A stretch of 64,000 nt of DNA from Ahaetulla prasina (Eukaryota; Chordata; Lepidosauria; Squamata; Colubridae): assembly GCF_028640845.1 (NCBI RefSeq), contig NC_080540.1, positions 229,136,794 to 229,200,793 on the forward strand, in the 5' to 3' direction. The position numbers were made by a program, and so were the translations under genes. Shown in pieces: positions 57,931-64,000 of this stretch; the stretch's first letter is position 1; each line of letters opens with the position of its first letter. The notes below the pieces were generated by a model. That model did not search any database. It worked only from the letters and a program-made list of their open reading frames with translations, and was not told where the DNA came from.

Positions 57931-58175
57931 GTTGGTAAGTCATTAAGTCATGTCCAACTTTTTGCGACCCCCTGAAACACAACACACCAGTCTTCCAATA
58001 TCTCCCGGAGTTTGCCCAAATTCATGTTCATTGCGTCGATGACATTATCTAGCTACCTCTTCCTCCGCTGTCCCTTCTTTTGCCTTCAATCTTTCCCAAT
58101 ATCAAGGTCTTTTCCAATGAGTTCTTTGTTTTCATTTAGTGACCAAAATATTTCAGCTTCCATCTGGTCATTTCT
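57931..58175 (-). mobile_element. Bov-B (RTE clade) LINE 3' fragment
   Basis: Plus strand reads aagtcatgtccaactttttg, then cgaccccctgaaacacaaca, tcttccaatatctcccggag and ttgcccaaattcatgttcat, followed by cttttccaatgagttctttg. This closely follows the complement of the mammalian Bov-B 3' region (for example tgtccgactctttgcgaccc and cttttccaatgagtca). The fragment is old and truncated at the 5' end. Confidence 0.85.
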
Positions 58176-58420
58176 AATTAAATAGAACTGTAAGTTTTTA
58201 TTAGTGTTACACACTTACTTTTTTGTGGACACATTGGCAGAGGTTATGTAAGACAAAAAGTAATTTGAAGAATAAAACCAACAATTGGACTGCCAATTTT
58301 TACATAGGAAGTATAATAAATAACGAAATGAGATCTTATCTGTCTGTCATAAAAAATCCATCCACATCTATCTAAAATCTGGACACCATGCATTATCTGA
58401 GCCACATATACTAAAACACG
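58176..58420. other. No recognised feature
   Basis: AT-rich unique sequence. Confidence 0.35.
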
Positions 58421-58423
58421 CTT

Positions 58424-58491
58424 TGCTTGCTGGGGAATTATGGAAGTTGAAGTCCACACTTCTTAAACTTGACAAGTTTGAAAAGCACTGG
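58424..58491. mobile_element. Half of a foldback MITE
   Basis: gctggggaattatggaagtt, then gaagtccacacttcttaaac and caagtttgaaaagcactgg form one arm of the 22143-type family; the other arm is not recognisable. Confidence 0.6.
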
Positions 58492-60103
58492 ACTAAAAGT
58501 TTCCTTTAATACAACAGATATTCTAAGTTCATATACACACAAAGGTTATGGGCTGGTGGTCTGAGCTCCGAGCTTGGCAATTTGTTTGCATGCAACCAAA
58601 CTTCCAACTCAGAGATCAGCCCAACAGCCCAACTACCAACCCAAGCTACTAACATTCAAATATATTTCAAACACAAAGATTATTTCTACTTTCCTGTTTA
58701 TAATATGCTTTAAATATGCCTTGAAGGAAAAATATCACCCCACAATTTCCCTCAGATATCCCTTTTGCTTAAAGCAGCATCTTATTGGGAGGTAAGAAGG
58801 CACTCAGAGCACTGCCTCCACCAAATATTTCTTTAACAATACTTTGAACACTGTTTTGAACATCAACACAGATACTAAATATCATGGGTTGTGTTTTCTG
58901 CTTAATGCAGATGCAAATTTATTTGCGCATTTCATTTCTAAATTTCTCTTGCCTCCTTTACATTTTCAACATAAATAACAGTTTATTACCTAGCAGTACA
59001 TATAATTAAGCTATACTGACCTTAATCAGTTGCTCATTTTAATAGGCTTGCACAACCTCATGCTGTGTTCATGTGCACTCACTGTATCACTGCTCCACAG
59101 GAGACAGGTAAACTCTTCCAGATTCATGTGACAAATGCCATTTTCAATTTCCGGAACATGGACATTTCACTCTTACTTGATGGCTACACCAGTTATCCCC
59201 ATCCCTATTACTATCACCACTGTCATTTCATCTTCCACTACTGTAAACTCCTCCATTTCCACAATCTCCCCGTACACAAAAGCCAAAGACATTTTAATTG
59301 GGGGGACAACAACCATGAAAACTAAAACAATCAGATATTGCTTTTTTTCCAAGGAGACGGGGAGGGTTTCTAATGACATCACTAATTATGCCCAAAGTAA
59401 GTGGCTGTTCCAGATAGGACCTAGTAAAGCACATATGGTTCTACATCTCTCAAGTCTATACTTTTTTTGCAGATTCAAGTATTTTATTACTTTAACATTT
59501 TTAACGCTTAGTACAGGACTTTCATGCTCAGTAACGTCAAATCAACAAACCTTTCAGGCTTTCCTTTGCACAGACATCAATAAAATCACTTTCTGTTTGT
59601 GGTGGAAAGCATCTGAACTACTTATGAGTTCAATTATTCCAAGTCATTCTTTTTATTATCAGAGAAAGGCAGCAAAAGCTGCCAATATTTAAATCTTTTG
59701 ATATGAAGCCACAGTTCTTTATTGTTTCCTTATTTCTTTAAAGTAAACCGAGGAATTTTGCTGTCTAGACATGGTTTAGAATTGTTCCTAGCAATCAACA
59801 GTATAGTAAAGCAGTGAAAGGATTTAAAAAATGGCTTGTCATATGGGAGGATATACTTAGATTACATATGAACTGTCCTAAAAACATAAGCTTAGATTTA
59901 TTAGAAGCAGGATAAACTGGGGAATTCCTGCAGCATTTCTAATTAAGATACTTAATGACTGTTCAGAAGACAGGAGAAAGTTTGAACATACAAGCTTCAG
60001 GCAGAACTCCAAAAGAGTTTCATATGAAATCTCAGTTCAATCAAGCTGTACCCCATTTCAACACAGTAACAGTCTCTGAAGGATTAAACTAGGAATTAAG
60101 ATG
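58492..60103. other. 1.6 kb unique DNA with one long open frame
   Basis: A 185-codon open frame at 59135-59692 (plus) is rich in Ser, Thr and Ile and has no motif I recognise. Likely chance, but its length in AT-rich DNA is unusual. Confidence 0.35.
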
Positions 60104-60207
60104 GGTGGCCCTCCAGATGATGTTGAAATACAATCACCAACATACCACACTACTGATCGTGCGATTGAAGCTACTGGGAAATATAATTTCAGTAACATCT
60201 AGAGACT
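60104..60207. mobile_element. Degenerate inverted-repeat MITE
   Basis: ggtggccctccagatgatgt at the left and ttcagtaacatctagagac at the right are diverged complements. The pattern resembles a common squamate MITE whose ends read ggccctccagatgttgttga. Confidence 0.45.
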
Positions 60208-60251
60208 CTTCAAGTGTCTTACTCCATCGTCATTTTTAAAACAACTCAAGA

Positions 60252-60420
60252 CAGTCCTTGAGTTACAAAGATAATTAGGACAGAATTTCTAATTTAAGCT
60301 TTGTGGTCATAAAGCACAGTATCGTGTGACTACACTGCTTAGCAACAGCACTGCCCATCATTAACCAAATCCCATCAGTCATTAGGTGAGGACCCACCTC
60401 AATCTAAGCTACAATTGACT
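60252..60420. mobile_element. TA-flanked MITE family, copy N (degenerate)
   Basis: cagtccttgagttacaaaga at the left and scattered body motifs only. Weak. Confidence 0.35.
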
Positions 60421-61240
60421 TGGTTCCTCCCAGCCCTGAGCCTTGGTAAAGTAAGGGAATGCCACCTCTTCAACTCAACCCCCCACTTATCTCCCCCCAT
60501 CTTTGCCCTTTTGACTCCACCAGCCTTGCTGTCCTGCACTCCACTCACCATCTCACCCTACCAGGCTGTCCTCACAATGCTTCAGAAAGTCTCCAAGGCC
60601 TTCCAAAGCATCGCAAGAGCAGTACATGAATTTGGGGATCAGGCCTTAATTCTTCTCTACCTTCTATTTTTGGTAACATCTCACTTGATAATGAGTTGAG
60701 TGGAAAACAAAAGCTTTCATGGCTTTTTGTGTTATTTTGTTCAGATCATTAAAAAAGGTAATCCAATTAGAGTTACATCTCTGTGACTGATGTTATTTGC
60801 CTAAAGACCTCTGTTCCCACACTTTTACTGAATCTTGCTGCTCCTCAAGTAGAGGAAGTGGTTGTAAATCACTTTATAGCTAATGGGTGATTGTCTGGGA
60901 CCAAACTGCAATTGTGAAAGGTTGCAGGTCATTCTGGCCCTGTGCATTTCAAACACAAAGTAATTGTATAAACAATACACAAGTTACTCACATCCAGATT
61001 CCCTTCCCAGAAGGATGAGTTTTATTTTGCTCTGATACTATATAGTGCTATAGAGGTAAATGTAGTGATGTTGTTTCTGAGGCAGAAAGACAGATAGAAA
61101 CTTTATTTCACCACTGACCAATAAAAGTACATTCAATAAAGCAAACGATACAAAACTATCCCCTAACAACAAAAACTATTGGCAACCATTTGTGGGTGAA
61201 GCTTGCACCTAATGTAGCAACATTTTGTTCCTTTTAGAGC
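60421..61240. other. No recognised feature
   Basis: The 94-codon frame at 60415-60699 is not recognisable. Confidence 0.35.
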
Positions 61241-61244
61241 ATAT

Positions 61245-61394
61245 ATCCTCAAACTACGGCCCTTGAAACGGATCTGGCTCACCAAAGCCATTAATCCGGC
61301 CCACATGGGACCACGAGCTGCCCCTCCCACATTGCCACACCCACTCACCAGCCCCCACCCTTCAGCCAAGTGCAGGACTTATGTTTGTGAGGAC
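61245..61394. mobile_element. hAT-like MITE left half
   Basis: tcctcaaactacggcccttg and ccggcccacatggga resemble a hAT MITE end of type CAGGGGTCCTCAAACTACGG. The element continues past the MITE inserted at 61403; its right end is not identified. Confidence 0.5.
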
Positions 61395-61402
61395 CGGCAG
61401 AG

Positions 61403-61665
61403 CAGGGGTGAAATCCAGCAGGTTCTGACAGGTTCTGGAGAACCGGTAGTGGAAATTTTGAGTAGTTCAGAGAACCAGCAAATGCCACCTTTGGCTGGCC
61501 CCAGAGTGGGGTGGGAATGGAGATTTTGCAATATCCTTCCCTCAGGAATGGGGAGGAAATGGAGATTTTGCCGTATCCTTTCTCTGCCACACCCATCAAG
61601 CCACACCACGCCCACCAAGCCACGCCCACAGAACCAATAGTAAAAAAATTTAGATTTCACCACTG
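61403..61665 (-). mobile_element. hAT-like MITE with internal minisatellite, copy 4
   Basis: Starts caggggtgaaatccagcagg and ends tagatttcaccactg, inverted complements. Flanks cggcagag (61395-61402) and tggcagag (61666-61673) match at seven of eight bases. Reverse orientation relative to 27288. Contains two units of the gattttgcaatatcc-type repeat. Confidence 0.92.
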
Positions 61666-61922
61666 TGGCAGAGTACTCCTGGGGGTTGGGGGAGGTCAAA
61701 AAAGGGACGAGCGGAGGCCCCAGAAAGCATTCATGTACCCTGTTTTGGGCCGTCGGAGTGCTTCCGGGGCAAGGAGGCCAAAAATGGGCCGCGTCTTTTG
61801 CCAGTTGAGGAAAGAACTCAAAAGTTTTGCCAGGGACTTCAGTCCACCTTCGCTTCACTGGCGGGGGAGGGGAGAACCGAAGGATCCCAACAGGAGAGCC
61901 TGCGCCTGCTGCATAATTACAT

Positions 61923-62845
61923 CGCGCAATGCTTTGTGGAGGCAGCTTTGCTCAAACTGGTGGGGGGGGGGGTTTCAGCTGTCACAAACATCTCCTGACT
62001 GTTTCTTCATGGATCAAGGCGGGATCTTTGCTTGCTCAGAAGATCAATTTTCTCTGGCAATGGTAAAGCAATTTGAGTTTGGGAGAGATTTCGGGCTTGG
62101 AATGAGAATCAATCAGGAAATAGGTGAATCTCACTCCTTTCTGTGGATCTGCGCAACATGAGATTCTTTGAATACCCGCCCACCTGCCCTCATTTCTGCT
62201 CCTCTCCTCGCACTGCTTCACAGCTCCCATGGACAGGCTGGCAGTTCCTCAGATAGGGCTACCCGGAGGGTGACGAACCTGGAGCAAAAGTAGAAGAAAA
62301 AAGGCTGTGCCACGCAGAGAAAATGTCAGTTCAAAGATGCCGTTCTGTTCTGGGGCTTCCATTTTTTTGCGCTTCCTGATCTCCTGCATGGGACAAGTAG
62401 AAACAGGGGCTCCCTGCACTTTTTTTTAAAGTCAGGGTCGAGTACCTACGGCACCTTTACAACCTATGGACTCCAACTCTCAAAATTCTCAGGGCTATGA
62501 AAGAATTAGGGCTGAAGCCAACCCGGGGGGGGGCGGTGGATAACAAGAAACATTCCGTCAGAATGTTCAAATGCACAATATTACACTTGTAACAGTTTAA
62601 TTTCTTTTTTTTCTTTTTTTTTGCTGTTCTGCCCCGCCGCCCCCTCAAAATTCTCATTATGACTATAGGAGCCATCAGGGTAGTGCTACCTGTGGATGCA
62701 AATTCAAGTATCCCCCACCCAATATTAAGGTGAATGTCCTTTTACATAGTCCCCCCTTGATCCGTGAAGAAACAGTCAGATGTTTGTGACAGCTGAACAT
62801 CCCTCCCCAGTTTGAGCAAAGCTGCCTTCACAAAACATCGTGCGG
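61923..62845. repeat. Inverted duplication, ~100-bp arms
   Basis: Arms 61923-62023 and 62750-62845 are inverted complements: left has gaggcagctttgctcaaact, cagctgtcacaaacatct and gactgtttcttcatggatca; right holds their complements with few changes. The 730 bp between contain no credible gene and a run of T at 62604-62621. Could be the TIRs of an unknown element or two opposite copies of one repeat. Confidence 0.75.
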
Positions 62846-63100
62846 TGTCAGCGAAGGGGCGTTACTTGCACTGGGACGTCCATAGGTGAGCCCAGCCCCA
62901 CTGCCCATGGCAGCTCCTTCCGCAGATGTTTGTTTTTTGTTTTTTGTTTTTGACGGACCGGATCTCCACTGCTTAAATCTACTGTAGTTCCTTTGTGGAA
63001 TTTAGCTACCACACATAGATATCAGTCCCGCCAGTGGCCGGTGAGGCTACCTGCCCCTGAAGGAGGATGGCTGTCTCTACCCCTGGAGAGGGAGGCAGGA
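62846..63100. other. No recognised feature; (T6G)n run
   Basis: A gttttttgttttttg-type run lies at about 62929-62951. Nothing else recognised. Confidence 0.4.
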
Positions 63101-63440
63101 AGAGCATGGAATGGAATAGGAATAGGAGAGAATGGAATGGGAATAGGGATGGGATGGAATAGCAAGAGCAAGAGCAAGAGCAAGAGCAAGAACAATAGGA
63201 TGGAGTGGGAATGGGAATGGGAAGGAATGGAATAGAATGAAATTCAATGAAGTATCCCAGGGCACTGCCAGGATTGAAGGGGATCCTGTAGAAGATGCCC
63301 CAGGAGAGAGAGAGAGAGATGGAAAGAGATATGGAAAGAGAGAGAGAGAGAGAGACACACACACACACACATACACACAGAGATAGATAGGTAGATATGG
63401 GGAAGGTAGGTAGGTAGGTAGATAGCTAGATAGATACTTG
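63101..63440. repeat. Compound microsatellite cluster
   Basis: In order: GGAAT-type units (63105-63155), (GCAAGA)n near 63162-63195, GGAAT units again to 63240, then (GA)n, (CA)n, GATA and GGTA tracts from 63305 to 63436. Long open frames in this block are artefacts of the repeats. Confidence 0.9.
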
Positions 63441-63640
63441 TTAACTGTAAGCTCCTTGGGGCTAAGAAGAATTGCTGCAAAACTGAGTACCTGAAGTGGA
63501 CCACTAAACAACTTAAAAATGATTTAGTAAAAAGAAAAGCCAACCAAAAAGAGAAACATGAAAACAAAAGCAAATAAAACACTCCCAGGAGCAAAACAAA
63601 TGGAAGTTTAATTTGTGTGTATTATTTAATGAATTGCTAA
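63441..63640. other. No recognised feature
   Basis: Short AT-rich stretch. Confidence 0.35.
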
Positions 63641-63649
63641 ATTGCCAAA

Positions 63650-63715
63650 ATGGACTGCTAAATTGCCCATGCCCACCCAGTCACATGACCACCTAGCCAT
63701 GCCCACTCTGGTGGT
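63650..63715. mobile_element. hAT-like MITE scrap
   Basis: catgcccacccagtcacatg then ccacctagccatgcccactc resembles the interior of the 61403/27288 family. No termini. Confidence 0.35.
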
Positions 63716-63769
63716 TCGGATGGATGTGATCAGCAAGAGATGGTCTCTCAGATAACAAATGACAGCAAG

Positions 63770-63942
63770 ACCCTTCTAATAGCCATAAATGCAGGCCAGC
63801 TGCTGAACATCCAAAATGCGGTCATGTGACCACGGGGAGAAGCTGTCAGAACTTCTGAAGCACCTTGTAAGTTACTCCTGGGGAGGTCTGTCAGAACTTC
63901 AAATAGTCATTAAGTGACCAGTTGTAAGTCAAGGACTACATG
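63770..63942 (+). mobile_element. TA-flanked MITE family, copy O (right part)
   Basis: The right end gttgtaagtcaaggactaca and body motifs gcggtcatgtgaccacgg match the family; the left part is lost. Confidence 0.7.
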
Positions 63943-64000
63943 TTCTCTTGATGGTTGGAAGAACTACAAAGAGCAACTTTAGGGGTGCAAAAATAACTGA

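Noticed and set aside
61511..62161. 216-codon plus-strand open frame
   Set aside because: It runs across a MITE, a target duplication and one arm of an inverted duplication; no domain is recognisable. It is a composition artefact.
63006..63594. Minus-strand frames rich in Ser-Leu repeats
   Set aside because: Direct translation of (GA)n, (CA)n and GATA microsatellites.
1..64000. CRISPR array, operon or prokaryotic system
   Set aside because: Sequence is plainly vertebrate; tandem repeats present are microsatellites and minisatellites without unique spacers.

Overview
This window is vertebrate, non-coding-looking DNA packed with transposable elements. The repeat mix points to a squamate reptile, most likely a snake: CR1/L3-type LINE 3' ends fused to (AGAAT)n arrays, L2, L1 and Bov-B LINEs, three tRNA-derived SINE types, a DIRS-like tyrosine-recombinase retrotransposon, and swarms of short hAT-like and TA-flanked inverted-repeat elements. 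I found no exon of a host gene that I could support, no cellular tRNA or rRNA gene and no CRISPR. The window is probably intergenic or inside a long intron. All recognisable protein homology belongs to mobile elements.

Layout. 0.1-4.5 kb: a SINE split by a hairpin element, a decayed CR1 carrying a nested 43-bp insertion, an L2 tail, a hAT-like MITE with an internal minisatellite, and a CR1/L3 3' end with an (AGAAT)13 array. 4.5-9.2 kb: mostly unique AT-rich DNA with one SINE. 9.2-12.2 kb: LINE remnants, a hAT MITE with a perfect 8-bp target duplication, a SINE, and a GC-rich L2 LINE. 12-35 kb: AT-rich DNA with a Penelope-like fragment, many TA-flanked MITEs, foldback MITEs, two more SINEs, a second (AGAAT)n CR1/L3 end, and a LINE C-terminal fragment. 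35-42 kb: foldback MITE (with a natural empty site next to it), a composite TA-flanked element with an internal minisatellite, and a possible solo LTR. 42.0-46.2 kb: the most interesting object, a minus-strand DIRS-like element with inverted terminal repeats, an internal complementary region, a gag-like ORF remnant and a tyrosine recombinase fused to a reverse-transcriptase N-terminus by an internal deletion. 46-53 kb: unique DNA, a SINE, and a hAT MITE nested in another hAT MITE. 53.2-55.2 kb: a 5'-truncated L1 with a 432-codon open frame. 55-64 kb: unique DNA, a Bov-B LINE fragment, further hAT-like MITEs, an unexplained inverted duplication, and a compound microsatellite.

How the parts work together: LINEs provide reverse transcriptase, and the SINEs carry 3' tails resembling L2 or Bov-B ends, as expected for parasites of those LINEs. 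The short inverted-repeat elements lack any transposase here and would need enzymes supplied from elsewhere. Element boundaries were placed from terminal repeats and target-site duplications read by eye; where none was visible the ends are approximate. Family names come from memory of protein and end motifs, not from a database search.
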